Shown: positions 54,109 through 63,412 of the stretch, in pieces
Numbering within the stretch: position 1 is the first letter of the stretch
How the letters are laid out: every line of letters begins with the position of its first letter
NCBI GenBank assembly: GCA_964486335.1
Contig: CAZAMB010000005.1
Location: forward strand, 62,001 to 126,000
Reading direction: 5' to 3'
Source of the DNA: CAZAMB01 sp964486335
Lineage (GTDB): Bacteria; Planctomycetota; Phycisphaerae; UBA1845
DNA length: 64,000 nucleotides
Made by a program: the position numbers and the translations under genes
Notes under the pieces: model-generated
Seen by the model: only the letters and a program-made list of their open reading frames with translations
What the model was told of the DNA's origin: nothing
The model's database searches: none

Positions 54109-54253
54109 CGTTGATCACGCCTATATTGTCCTTGAAGCACCATCGCCGCAAGCCCCAATCTCGATTCGCGGTTCGCATCAGTCGCTTTCTCACGGGCCGG
54201 GTTGTTTGCAATTGCCGGCAGTCGTAGACTGGTCGGTTCGGAGAGCCACTTTC

Positions 54254-54835
54254 ATGGCCGAATGCAACGCAAACCTGTGGGCCCCCTGGCGAATGGAATA
54301 CATTCGTTCGCTGGGCGAAGAAGTCGCCCAGAGTGGTTGTTTTCTTTGCTCCTATTGGGATAAACCAAACGAAGATCAGAAGAATCATGTCATCTGGCGA
54401 ACGCCGGCGGCCTTCGTCGTCATGAATCGCTTCCCCTACACAAACGGACACCTTCTGGCCTGCATTGCTGTTCATAAGGCAGATCTGTCCGATCTGACCG
54501 ACGGCGAACTCACGGAGATGACAAGGATGACGCGGGACGCCGTTTCCGTTCTCTGCGACACGATCAAGCCTCAGGGATTCAACATCGGGTACAATCTCGG
54601 GCGCTGCGCCGGCGCGGGATTGCCCGGTCACCTGCACTCCCACATTGTCCCTCGGTGGTCGGGCGACACGAACTTCATGGCCGTGGTGGGCGGGACACGC
54701 GTGATCCCGGATTCACTGGATGCCCTTTATCGTGAATTGCGTTCCGCCGCCCAACGCAAGGGGCTTATCCATCCCGCCTCCAATTTCGCTCCACTGCCGG
54801 TATCGGATTCGAATCGTGCACAAGATGCGGGATGA
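54254..54835 (+). CDS. HIT-family nucleotide hydrolase/phosphorylase
   Basis: 193 aa from ATG 54254. LWAPWRMEYIRSL is the opening of Ap4A phosphorylase-like HIT proteins. CFLCSYW may bind metal. NRFPYTNGHLLACIAVHKADL and GLPGHLHSHIVPRW carry the HxHxHxx catalytic triad (His in HLHSH). Cleaves dinucleotide polyphosphates or related substrates. Its TGA overlaps the start of the dGTPase gene. Confidence 0.87.
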   Translation: MAECNANLWAPWRMEYIRSLGEEVAQSGCFLCSYWDKPNEDQKNHVIWRTPAAFVVMNRFPYTNGHLLACIAVHKADLSDLTDGELTEMTRMTRDAVSVLCDTIKPQGFNIGYNLGRCAGAGLPGHLHSHIVPRWSGDTNFMAVVGGTRVIPDSLDALYRELRSAAQRKGLIHPASNFAPLPVSDSNRAQDAG

Positions 54836-55964
54836 ATGTCGGATGAACTTTACCGGCTCCTTTCACGCAACCGACCGGCGTCATTCAGAACAGCCTGATC
54901 CGTATCGCGGACCCTTCGAACTCGATCGTCATCGCATCGTGGAATGCACGGCTTTTCGTAGACTCGATCAGAAGACCCAGGTCTTTGCCACCACGTTCCA
55001 TGACCACTTCCGCACGCGCCTGACCCACACGCTGGAAGTTGCCCAGATCGCAAGGTGTCTCGCCGCCAACCTCCATGCGAATGAACCGCTCTGCGAGGCC
55101 ATCGCCCTTGCACACGATCTTGGGCATCCTCCGTTCGGCCATGCCGGAGAGGCGGCGCTCAACGAAGTCATGTCAAACCATGGCGGATTCAATCACAACG
55201 CCCATTCGCTTCGGGTTGTTGAGTATCTCGAGCATCCCTTTCCCGGCTTTCGAGGCCTGAACTTGACTTGGGCGACACTAGAAGGACTTCAAGCCCACGC
55301 CACCCGATACGATCAGCCGAGCACCGATTCGACGACCTCCTCACTCTCCGCGCCGACCGAATTGGGTTTCGGTGCAGCCGGCCCGAATCGATCCCATCCC
55401 AAGGACGGCGTGTCGCTGGAGGCGCGGATCACGTCACTGGCCGATCGCCTTGCCTACAATCTCCACGACATGGAGGACGCGATCGGCGCGGGCCTATTGA
55501 AGCAGAATGATCTGGAAAACCTTCCGATCTGGATGGATGCATTTGCGAAGGCGAACCGTGACAACCAGGTCAAAAGTATCTTCGCAGTCCGCCGCTCCGT
55601 ATTGGATGCGATGCTTGACGCCGTTTTGGCGGATGCAATCGCTGTTCCGAAACCGTTCACTGGTTTGTCACCTGAATGCGACGCGGAATTGACTGAACTC
55701 GAGGTTCTCTTGCGAGAACGCGTATACGGCAGTCCCGATGTCGCCCGCGCTGACACGGAGGCTCAGTCCTTGATTCAAAGTCTCTTTGCCGTTTACACGC
55801 AGGACCCGCTTCGGCTTCCTGATCGCTTCCAACGACGAATCGCCCAGCAAGGCCGACATCGAGTGGTCTGCGATTACATCGCCGGCATGACCGACCGTTT
55901 TTGCAAAGCCGAGGCAATAAGGATGTGCGTGACGCCGCGCACTCCAGACCGCTGCCCGGAATGA
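54825..55964 (+). CDS. dgt: dGTPase-like HD-domain phosphohydrolase
   Basis: 379 aa from ATG 54825, with ATG 54843 possible. Both overlap or abut the HIT gene's end. DYRGPFELDRHRIVECTAFRRLDQKTQVF-type opening, the HD motif in FRTRLTHTLEVAQIAR and IALAHDLGHPPFGHAGE, and LEARITSLADRLAYNLHDMEDAI supply the metal ligands. A low-complexity insert (STDSTTSSLSAPTELG) lies near residue 170. Expected to hydrolyse dGTP or another dNTP to deoxynucleoside and triphosphate. Confidence 0.88.
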   Translation: MRDECRMNFTGSFHATDRRHSEQPDPYRGPFELDRHRIVECTAFRRLDQKTQVFATTFHDHFRTRLTHTLEVAQIARCLAANLHANEPLCEAIALAHDLGHPPFGHAGEAALNEVMSNHGGFNHNAHSLRVVEYLEHPFPGFRGLNLTWATLEGLQAHATRYDQPSTDSTTSSLSAPTELGFGAAGPNRSHPKDGVSLEARITSLADRLAYNLHDMEDAIGAGLLKQNDLENLPIWMDAFAKANRDNQVKSIFAVRRSVLDAMLDAVLADAIAVPKPFTGLSPECDAELTELEVLLRERVYGSPDVARADTEAQSLIQSLFAVYTQDPLRLPDRFQRRIAQQGRHRVVCDYIAGMTDRFCKAEAIRMCVTPRTPDRCPE

Positions 55965-56179
55965 CCGCACGTCGATCGCCCGTGCCCATTCCCGACCCTA
56001 AACGTCTCCTGATTAGTTGCGTCCGCACAATCAAGCCAGGATCGTCTCAGGGCTGGGTGTGGGCGATGCTCGGTTTCTGCCAAACAGCAATCATCGACGC
56101 CGAGTGGCTTTCGCAATGGTTTCCGGTATAGTTTACGCTCAGTGTTCGACGCTAACTCCCGTCGCGAGGACGCGAAATC

Positions 56180-56947
56180 GTGCAATTACTGATCCCGATC
56201 AAGAAGCGCCTGGCCGAGAACCTTCAGCGCACGCACGACCGAATCCACGAGGCTTGTCACCGCGCCAACCGCGACCCTGCGGAAATCACCCTCGTCGCCG
56301 TCACCAAGTACGCGGAACTTCAGCATATCAATGCTTTGTTGGAGTTGGGCGTCGTCGATATCGGTGAAAGCCGCGTTCAGGAGCTTTCCCGCCGAGCGGC
56401 GGCGATCCAGGAATCCGCCGCGGCACGATCGTCGGGCCTTCCACTGCCGCGCTGGCACATGATCGGCCACCTTCAACGAAACAAAATTCGGCCGCTGCTT
56501 CCTTGGGCCTCGTTGATCCATTCCGTGGACAGTCTGCGACTTGCCGAGGAGATCGATACCGAATCAGCCCGCCTAGACCGCGTGCAGCCGGTACTGTTGG
56601 AGGTCAACGCGAGCGGCGAATCCACCAAACAGGGAATCGCCGTCGCCGCCGCGACGCATTTTGTCGAGCAATGCTCAACACTGAAGAATCTTGAACTTCG
56701 CGGACTCATGGCCATGGCCCCGCTGACCGACGATGCGGGCGTTATCCGCGGGGCCTTTGAGCGAGTGAGAGAATTGTTTGAGGAGATCATCACCGAAAGG
56801 TGCTGCGGACCGCAATTCCGTGACCTCTCCATCGGAATGAGCAACGATTTTGAACACGCCATTGAGTTCGGCGCGACGATCGTTCGCATCGGCTCCGCCT
56901 TATTCGATGGTATCGAGCTTGCAACCCAACCAACCGCCGCCGATTGA
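56180..56947 (+). CDS. YggS-family pyridoxal-phosphate homeostasis protein
   Basis: 255 aa from GTG 56180 with GCGAGGA upstream. The PLP Lys is in TLVAVTKYAELQHI near residue 42. IGESRVQEL, RWHMIGHLQRNK, LLEVNASGESTKQG and LSIGMSNDFEHAIEFGATIVRIGSALF match the YggS/PROSC family. Controls free PLP levels; no enzymatic reaction known. Confidence 0.92.
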   Translation: MQLLIPIKKRLAENLQRTHDRIHEACHRANRDPAEITLVAVTKYAELQHINALLELGVVDIGESRVQELSRRAAAIQESAAARSSGLPLPRWHMIGHLQRNKIRPLLPWASLIHSVDSLRLAEEIDTESARLDRVQPVLLEVNASGESTKQGIAVAAATHFVEQCSTLKNLELRGLMAMAPLTDDAGVIRGAFERVRELFEEIITERCCGPQFRDLSIGMSNDFEHAIEFGATIVRIGSALFDGIELATQPTAAD

Positions 56948-57528
56948 AGACTCAATTAAGTACGAACGCAGAGAGGATTAACCATGGCGTGCCCCTGGCT
57001 TCAGCCCGCGCGGAAAAGGTGTGCAGGACAACGCTCGGATTTCATGGATGACTCGCGTCGTGTTTCGTCGAATCGTGCCGCGATAATCTCTTCACGCTTC
57101 AGCACGGCACGTCACCCTGCAGCGCTTTGTTTCGACGTGCCGGACGAAGCAAGACATTCACAACCTCGGAGCCGCCAGGTCTGAACAGGGCTTTAAGATC
57201 ATCGATGACGGGCTCTGAAAAGAGGTTGGTTTGCAGACCGGCGACAAGGTGGTCGGTGCCGACGTTACCTGCTCATGACCATTCCTCCGTGATCCAGCCC
57301 GGAAGTGTGAGCCAGCGGGTGGATCAGTTTGACGGGGAAGGGTCACGCGAACACCAAGAATCTTCGGAAACCCAAAGCGCTTCCGCCAAACATATGTCAA
57401 AACACAGTCGGCGAAAGCAATCTACTGTGGATTCTTGCGAACCAACGCGGATTTGGTCCGCCGAAGCGGAGAATGTCGAAGCGGATGTAACTCTCGATGA
57501 GTGCCATAGTTATGGCACCAAAAAAGAC
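56948..57528. other. Intergenic region before the tRNA gene, no clear gene
   Basis: 581 bases. ATG 56984, with GAGAGGA upstream, opens a 66-codon frame that I do not trust. Around 57185-57270 one frame reads like real protein interrupted by stops (FKIIDDGL, then EVGLQTGDKVVGADVT), possibly a decayed gene. An 8-bp inverted repeat GTGCCATA-GT-TATGGCAC sits at 57501-57518, downstream of the tRNA. Confidence 0.35.
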
Positions 57529-57615
<87 letters not shown>

Positions 57616-57869
57616 TAACGAAAACCGATGTACGCCGGGCCGCCACCGCAACCCAGTTGCATCCGCCCAACGTCCGCTTCATGCGGGCTGGCGTTGTACC
57701 AGTCTCGGAGGCGAATCGCAAGGCATACGTTTTGTCCGAATTCTAATCCGAGAAAACGGCGACGGCGCGGTGACTTCACGCACAATCCTTGTGACATTCG
57801 CATGAGCAACCTATCATGCTCGCGGATGCAGGTCGACACGACTGATTAAGGCCTCGAGGGTCCGTTATC

Positions 57870-58649
57870 GTGCATCGTTACAAGCTCTTCTGTCTGATCG
57901 GTGGTGTTGCCGCGATGGCTCCAATGGCCTTGGGGCAGAGCGCCGCGCGCGACGACGAAGCCCAAATCGACCGCATTCTGACCGAGCTGCAGCGGCGAAG
58001 CGACGGCCTCCGCGATATCCGCTGCGATGTGACATTCGTGGACGACGATCGCGTCAACCTCGCCAAGAACATCAAACGCGGGAGCATCCGGCTGCTGATT
58101 GCTGATCCCAACCCGTTTTTCTACGTTCACTTCGATCGAACCGAACTGGACGGGGTCGCGGGTAAACAGGAATGGTATCTGTTTGACGGACGCTGGTTCC
58201 ATCAGGCCATCGAGCGACTCGAACGAGTGACGAAACAGGAAATCGCCTCGACGGCTCAGAAGATCGACTTGTTCGATATGGAGACGGCTCCGTTTCCGCT
58301 GCCTTTCGGCCAAAAGAAAGAAAACATACTTAAGAACTTCGACGTTCGCATTCTTCCCCCGACCGGCGGCGACCCGCCGAACACGGATCACTTGATCTGC
58401 AATCCCAAGCCGGAAAGTCGTCTTGCCAGGAAGTACGACCAGCTCGAGCTTTTCGTCCATCGCGAGCTGCGTTTGCCGACGCGAATCGTCGTAACAAAGA
58501 ACAACGGGATGGAAGTCAGCACGGCCGACTTTCCCGATCTGTCGGAATCATCCGTGAATACCGGGCTCAAGCTCGGCGACTTCGAAAGACCTTCTGCATG
58601 GAGCAAATACAAGGAAGTGATCGAGGAACTCGTGCCGGCTGAGGATTAA
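57870..58649 (+). CDS. Exported LolA-like protein
   Basis: 259 aa from GTG 57870 (GAGGG upstream). Signal-like LFCLIGGVAAMAPMALGQ. Then IDRILTELQRRSDGLRDIRCDVTF and GSIRLLIADPNPFFYVHF, WYLFDGRWFHQAIERLERV. This order resembles LolA/LolB-fold outer-membrane lipoprotein carriers, which are frequent and diverse in Planctomycetota. Ligand unknown. No operon partner is close. Confidence 0.6.
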   Translation: MHRYKLFCLIGGVAAMAPMALGQSAARDDEAQIDRILTELQRRSDGLRDIRCDVTFVDDDRVNLAKNIKRGSIRLLIADPNPFFYVHFDRTELDGVAGKQEWYLFDGRWFHQAIERLERVTKQEIASTAQKIDLFDMETAPFPLPFGQKKENILKNFDVRILPPTGGDPPNTDHLICNPKPESRLARKYDQLELFVHRELRLPTRIVVTKNNGMEVSTADFPDLSESSVNTGLKLGDFERPSAWSKYKEVIEELVPAED

Positions 58650-58739
58650 TGCACTTACTTGCACTCCGGCAGGGACTTGCCCGCTCCATCATTTGGGCAA
58701 CTGCGTTTAGAGTTTCAACGACAGCGGAAAGGATCAACC

Positions 58740-59762
58740 GTGAGAAAACCGGCGGTTCTCGTGACCGGTGCCAGCGGCGAGGTCGGCTTCGGACTCATCG
58801 AACGATTCGATCGCTCGCTTGACTTGCAGATCGTCTCGCTCGACTTGAAAGAACCGCCGCCGCCGATCCGCGCGTTTTGTTCCGCCTCCATCGTCGGCGA
58901 CATTCTCGACGAGAATCTTCTGCAGCGACTCGTTACCGAATACGAAATCCACGCGATCTATCATCTGGCCGCACTGCTGAGCACGCGCGCCGAATACACT
59001 CCCGAAACCGCCCATCGCGTCAACGTCGAGGGCACGCTCAATCTTTTGCGTTTCGCCCATGAGCAGGCCCGTTGGCACGGTAACCCGGTTAAGTTCATCT
59101 TTCCCAGTTCCATCGCCGTTTACGGACTCCCCTCGGTCGAAGCGAAAAATCGGGCCGGTCGCGTCAAGGAAACGGACTGGGTCTTCCCGACGACGATGTA
59201 CGGTTGCAACAAGGCCTATTGTGAACACCTCGGTCGATATTATTCGCTTTACTATCGCCAGCTTGCCGCGGAGGCCGTCCCCAGCGGCGTTGACTTTCGA
59301 TCGGTCCGCTTCCCGGGGCTCATCAGTGCGGTCACCATGCCCACGGGCGGAACAAGCGATTACGCCGTGGAGATGATCCATGCCGCCGCCCAGAAAAAGC
59401 CGTACTCTTGCTTCGTCGAACCGGAAGCGAAGATCCCTTTCATGGTCATGCCCGATGCGATCAAAGCGTTGATCCAACTGGCGCAAGCACCGGCCGATCG
59501 ACTCTCACAGCGCGTTTACAACGTCGCGTCCTTCGCCCTCACGGCGGCCGAATTGCGTGCCCGCGTGCTGCGCGACTTCCCTGGTGCGCGGATCACATTC
59601 GAGCCAGACGCCCAGCGGGCCCGAATTGTGCAGACTTGGCCGGAAGACGTGGACGACTCGCCGGCGCGTCGCGACTGGAATTGGTCGCCCGACTTCGATC
59701 ATATGCGAGCTTTCGACAACTATCTGATCCCGGAGATTAAGAGACACTATCAATCGTTGTGA
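58740..59762 (+). CDS. SDR-type NAD-dependent epimerase / L-threonine dehydrogenase-like
   Basis: 340 aa from GTG 58740 with AAAGGA upstream; the longer frame from 58659 has no homology. VLVTGASGEVGFGLIERF is the NAD site, IYHLAALLSTRAE follows, and YxxxK is in TTMYGCNKAYCEHLGRYY. FRSVRFPGLISAV, GGTSDYAVEMIHAA and EAKIPFMVMPDAIKALI match the SDR-type L-threonine 3-dehydrogenase group more than sugar epimerases. Cytosolic. Confidence 0.8.
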   Translation: MRKPAVLVTGASGEVGFGLIERFDRSLDLQIVSLDLKEPPPPIRAFCSASIVGDILDENLLQRLVTEYEIHAIYHLAALLSTRAEYTPETAHRVNVEGTLNLLRFAHEQARWHGNPVKFIFPSSIAVYGLPSVEAKNRAGRVKETDWVFPTTMYGCNKAYCEHLGRYYSLYYRQLAAEAVPSGVDFRSVRFPGLISAVTMPTGGTSDYAVEMIHAAAQKKPYSCFVEPEAKIPFMVMPDAIKALIQLAQAPADRLSQRVYNVASFALTAAELRARVLRDFPGARITFEPDAQRARIVQTWPEDVDDSPARRDWNWSPDFDHMRAFDNYLIPEIKRHYQSL

Positions 59763-59788
59763 CGTTGCACGGATTGATGATCGTCCAA

Positions 59789-60973
59789 TCAGACTCGGCG
59801 AAATGGTCCGACGTCGGCTTGGCTCACGCAGACTTCGACATTCGGCAGGAATACCGCTAAACGTTTTGCCAGCGAACCCAGCGCCGGACGCTCGCTCGCC
59901 CAATGCCCGAGCACGATCGCAGAGGCGTCGGCCCGACGAATCGCCAGCGCATCGTGGTGCCGCATTTCGCCGGTCACGACGACGTCGCCAACGCGAAGTC
60001 CCGCGCGAAACGGCAGACTTCCCGAAGCCCCGGCCACGGCAATAACCCGCGAAATCCGATGGTTGGCGTCTCCGACAATTTGAACAGTATCCGCCTTCGT
60101 TGAAGCGTGGAGTTTTCTTGCAAGCGACGCCAGCGTCACGGGGTTGACGAGTGATCCGATGCGCCCGATGCCCCGAACCGGCGGAGCCTTGAGCGGATAC
60201 ACGTCAAACGCCGGCTCCTCATAAGGGTGCGCGGCACGCATCGCCGATACGACTTCTGGCAGGCGGCGAGACGGCACAACGACTTCAAGCCGAACTTCTT
60301 CAACGGTTTCGAGCCGCCCGCTCCTGCCCACGGCCGGATTGGTCCCCTTCGTGCCGAAAAACGTGCCCGTACCCTCCGAACGGAAACTGCAACTTTCGTA
60401 GTCGCCGATGCGACCCGCCCCGGCTGCAAACATCGCGTCGGACACGTTCTCGAGGTGCATCAGCGGAACAAAAACCACAAGCTTGCACTCCGTCGGACCG
60501 GGCCGATCGACATACTCTAGTGGTTCGGTTTTCGATACCCCGCAAAGCGACATCAATACGTCGTTCGTACCGCCTTCGGCGGCGTCCAGCGCCGTGTGCG
60601 TCGAGTAGATGGCGATCCCATTGTGAATGCATTCGAACACGAGCGACTCCATCCCGGCGCCCGGAGCGGAGAGCGACCCGATCGGTTTGAATATCGGCGG
60701 ATGGTAGGCCAGCAGCAGTTCGACGCGCAGGCGGACGGCTTCTTCCAGCACGCGATGCGTCAAGTCAATCGCCACAAGCATTCGACGCACTCGTGCTGCT
60801 TGGTCCCCGGCGAGCAGGCCGACATTGTCCCATGATTGCGCCAGCGCCGTCGGGGCTATCACCTCCATGGCCGCGCGGACGTCCTCAACCGTGCACGCAC
60901 CGCGACCTCGCGCGGTTCGCCGCCGAGCGGCTCCGTTGTTTGCAGTCGATCCACTCGAAGGTTTCTTGCTCAT
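59789..60973 (-). CDS. NIF3 / YbgI family dinuclear-metal protein
   Basis: 394 aa from ATG 60973, which overlaps the PabC stop (ATGA) and has GGAG upstream. After a basic leader, ALAQSWDNVGLLAG, LLAYHPPIF and YSTHTALDAAEGGTNDVL supply metal ligands; the C-terminal GEMRHHDALAI completes them. The middle (about 175-290) is the extra domain found in longer NIF3 proteins (YEEPAFDVYPL). Possibly GTP cyclohydrolase-like or a metal chaperone; role unsettled. Co-transcribed with pabB and pabC. Confidence 0.88.
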   Translation of the reverse strand: MSKKPSSGSTANNGAARRRTARGRGACTVEDVRAAMEVIAPTALAQSWDNVGLLAGDQAARVRRMLVAIDLTHRVLEEAVRLRVELLLAYHPPIFKPIGSLSAPGAGMESLVFECIHNGIAIYSTHTALDAAEGGTNDVLMSLCGVSKTEPLEYVDRPGPTECKLVVFVPLMHLENVSDAMFAAGAGRIGDYESCSFRSEGTGTFFGTKGTNPAVGRSGRLETVEEVRLEVVVPSRRLPEVVSAMRAAHPYEEPAFDVYPLKAPPVRGIGRIGSLVNPVTLASLARKLHASTKADTVQIVGDANHRISRVIAVAGASGSLPFRAGLRVGDVVVTGEMRHHDALAIRRADASAIVLGHWASERPALGSLAKRLAVFLPNVEVCVSQADVGPFRRV

Positions 60974-61836
60974 GTTCCGCCGCACTCCGATTGGATCAGT
61001 TTCTGAAACTCGTCCCGCATTCTTTGAGTGACAGCACCCACGCGACCGTCAGCGATATCATGTTTTTCGACACGGATCACCGGCACGATGCCCATGATGA
61101 CATTGGTCACGAAGACTTCATGGGCATCCAGCAGATCGTCAATGGTCAACGGCGTCTCTTCGACGGAATATCCGCACCGCGGTGCAATCTCCAGCACGGC
61201 CTCCCGCGCGATGCCCGGTAGAACCGGCGTATCCAGCGGCGGCGTGCGAATCACTTGGTTGTGAACGACAAACGCGTTGCTGATCGAACCCTCGGCCAGT
61301 TGTCGACCCGTTGTAAACCACAGCGACTCAAAACACTTCGCCTGTCTTGCCTCGCGCAGTCCGAGCAGTCTCGGCAAATACGCCGTCGACTTGTGACCCG
61401 CGAGCGGATCAGTCGGCGACAGTTGAAACGAACAGACGACGACGCCCACGCCTTGTTCATATTGCCGGTCAGGACGTTCGACCATCGGCGCCGCCGAAAC
61501 ACATACCGTCAACCGCGGTGCGTCCGCGTTCGCGTCGTCGCGCATCGATCCCGCAGACACGGTCAGGCGAACCCTGCCCGTCAGGAGCGAGTTCCGCTTC
61601 AGCAATTGCTCAAGATCATCCGCACTGGGGAGCGACGCTGACTCCATCGGAGCGATCAGCTTCGCGGCGGACCTCTGCAAGCGATCGACGTGCCGATCAA
61701 GCCGGAATACTCTCCCATTCACGGCCCGCATTGTCTCAAACAGCCCCGCTCCATGCAGAAACGCGCCGTCAAAAACGCTGATTCGGGCTTCGGAATCACT
61801 GACAAACGAGCCATTGAGATAGACCACCGACGTCAT
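60970..61836 (-). CDS. pabC: 4-amino-4-deoxychorismate lyase-like class IV PLP enzyme
   Basis: 288 aa. VYLNGSFVSDSEARISVFDGAFLHGAGLFETMR is the class IV opening, HKSTAYLPRLLGLREA contains the PLP Lys, and GRQLAEGSISNAFVV and PVLPGIAREAVLE are the later PLP sites. Directly after pabB (ATGA overlap), so most likely makes p-aminobenzoate for folate. Alternative is a D-amino acid or branched-chain transaminase. Confidence 0.85.
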   Translation of the reverse strand: MTSVVYLNGSFVSDSEARISVFDGAFLHGAGLFETMRAVNGRVFRLDRHVDRLQRSAAKLIAPMESASLPSADDLEQLLKRNSLLTGRVRLTVSAGSMRDDANADAPRLTVCVSAAPMVERPDRQYEQGVGVVVCSFQLSPTDPLAGHKSTAYLPRLLGLREARQAKCFESLWFTTGRQLAEGSISNAFVVHNQVIRTPPLDTPVLPGIAREAVLEIAPRCGYSVEETPLTIDDLLDAHEVFVTNVIMGIVPVIRVEKHDIADGRVGAVTQRMRDEFQKLIQSECGGT

Positions 61837-63275
61837 GCCACGACAACTCCCGTGCGGCTTCGGCGGGCGACACGGACGGGCTCACCGACGCCCAAGGCCG
61901 CGAGCATCCCTTCGGACTTGGCGCGAATCTCGTCCAGTTCGACGCTCGGATCGCTCTCGGCCACGATCGCGCCGCCGGCGTACGCGTGAACGAGATTGCC
62001 TCGCTGCAGCATCGTTCGAATGGCGATATTGAACGAGCATCGTCCGTCAAGACCGATCCACCCGATAGATCCGCAGTAGAGCTCACGGGGGGTCGGTTCA
62101 AGCTCGCGAATGATCTGCATTGCCCGCAACTTCGGCGCGCCTGTGATGGACCCGCCCGGAAACGACGCCTCCAGCAGGTCCACCCAACTGCAATTCTGTC
62201 GGAGCCGACCTTCAACCGTCGCTACGCGGTGAAATACCGTCGGGTGTTCCTCGATTTCACCCGCCTCGGTCACGCGAACCGATCCGAATTCGCACACGCG
62301 GCCCAGGTCGTTGCGGAGTAGATCGACAATCATCGTCAATTCCGCGCGGTCTTTTTCACTTTCTTGCAGTTCAATTCGACGCGCAGCGTCCTTGGTCGGG
62401 TCTTCAGTCCGCGGTCGTGTTCCCTTGATCGGGCGCGTCACCACGATGCCGTCGTCAACGTCGAGAAAAAGTTCCGGCGATGAACACAATACCGCCGAAT
62501 CGTCCCAACGAAGAAACGCCGCATGCGAAGACGGATTGGTTTGTCGAAGGCGTCGGTACACGTTGAGCGGATCCGCGTTCGTTTGAAAGGAGAATCGCCG
62601 CGAAAGATTGACCTGATACACGTCGCCCGCCTCGATGTACTCGATGGCCCGGCGCACTTTGCGCCGATACGCATCCGGCGGAAAATTGGAGACGGGGAGG
62701 CTACTCCGCAAAAGTGTAAGCTGAGGCGGCGTCAATCCAGCCGCCGCGCGAAGTCGTTTTCGGAGGAGGTCGAGACGGTGGTCCGCGCTGGGACGCCCGT
62801 CCGGCCCACCCATGGCCCACTCCACCGCACACACAAACCATTGGCCTAGCAAATGATCGAAGACCAGCAAATGGTCGTACAGCCCGAATCGCAACAGCGG
62901 GACAGTCTCCGAATCGGATGGTCGAGGCAAGACCCGCTTGCCCACCAAACCGGCTTCATAGGAAAGATATCCAATCCATCCGCCCACGAAGGGGATCACA
63001 TCGGGTTTCCACTGCGTGCCTTCCGGACATTTCGTACAAGCGGCCAGCTTCCGCAAAAACACTATTGGCGACAAGGCGCTTGCGTTTGTAACCGTCATTG
63101 TTTCCACCGGGTCGCACGCGTAGATCGAAAACCGACCCGCGCGCCATGTCGGTTGAAGCGTTTCGAGCAGGGCGGGTTCCCGCCCCTGAGCGGTCATGAC
63201 GGCCACCGCTTCCGAATCGGGTGAATCCGCAGACGGTTCAACAATGAAACGGGACACTCCATATGGCGAGTCCAT
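61833..63275 (-). CDS. pabB: Aminodeoxychorismate synthase component I
   Basis: 480 aa chorismate-utilising enzyme. VVTRPIKGTRPRT holds the Lys characteristic of PabB (anthranilate synthase has Ala there). ESEKDRAELTMIVDLLRNDLGRV, GSITGAPKLRAMQII and GWIGLDGRCSFNIAIRTM form the active site. The N-terminal domain is shorter and less conserved. Head of the pabB-pabC-NIF3 operon. No glutaminase (PabA) is in the window. Confidence 0.92.
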   Translation of the reverse strand: MDSPYGVSRFIVEPSADSPDSEAVAVMTAQGREPALLETLQPTWRAGRFSIYACDPVETMTVTNASALSPIVFLRKLAACTKCPEGTQWKPDVIPFVGGWIGYLSYEAGLVGKRVLPRPSDSETVPLLRFGLYDHLLVFDHLLGQWFVCAVEWAMGGPDGRPSADHRLDLLRKRLRAAAGLTPPQLTLLRSSLPVSNFPPDAYRRKVRRAIEYIEAGDVYQVNLSRRFSFQTNADPLNVYRRLRQTNPSSHAAFLRWDDSAVLCSSPELFLDVDDGIVVTRPIKGTRPRTEDPTKDAARRIELQESEKDRAELTMIVDLLRNDLGRVCEFGSVRVTEAGEIEEHPTVFHRVATVEGRLRQNCSWVDLLEASFPGGSITGAPKLRAMQIIRELEPTPRELYCGSIGWIGLDGRCSFNIAIRTMLQRGNLVHAYAGGAIVAESDPSVELDEIRAKSEGMLAALGVGEPVRVARRSRTGVVVA

Positions 63276-63412
63276 GATCGCCGAAGTATACTCCGAGACC
63301 GTTTTTGCAACGAGATTGCCTACGTTGACACGCCCGCTGTTGCGGAGTAACCTCTACTTTCAACTGGCGCGGATAAAAAGAAGTTTTTCACAGCAGGATG
63401 AGGGTGACTCTC

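Noticed and set aside
57501..57518. 8-bp inverted repeat next to the tRNA as a terminator
   Set aside because: Neither strand has a T-run after the hairpin; the T-run on the tRNA strand lies before it.
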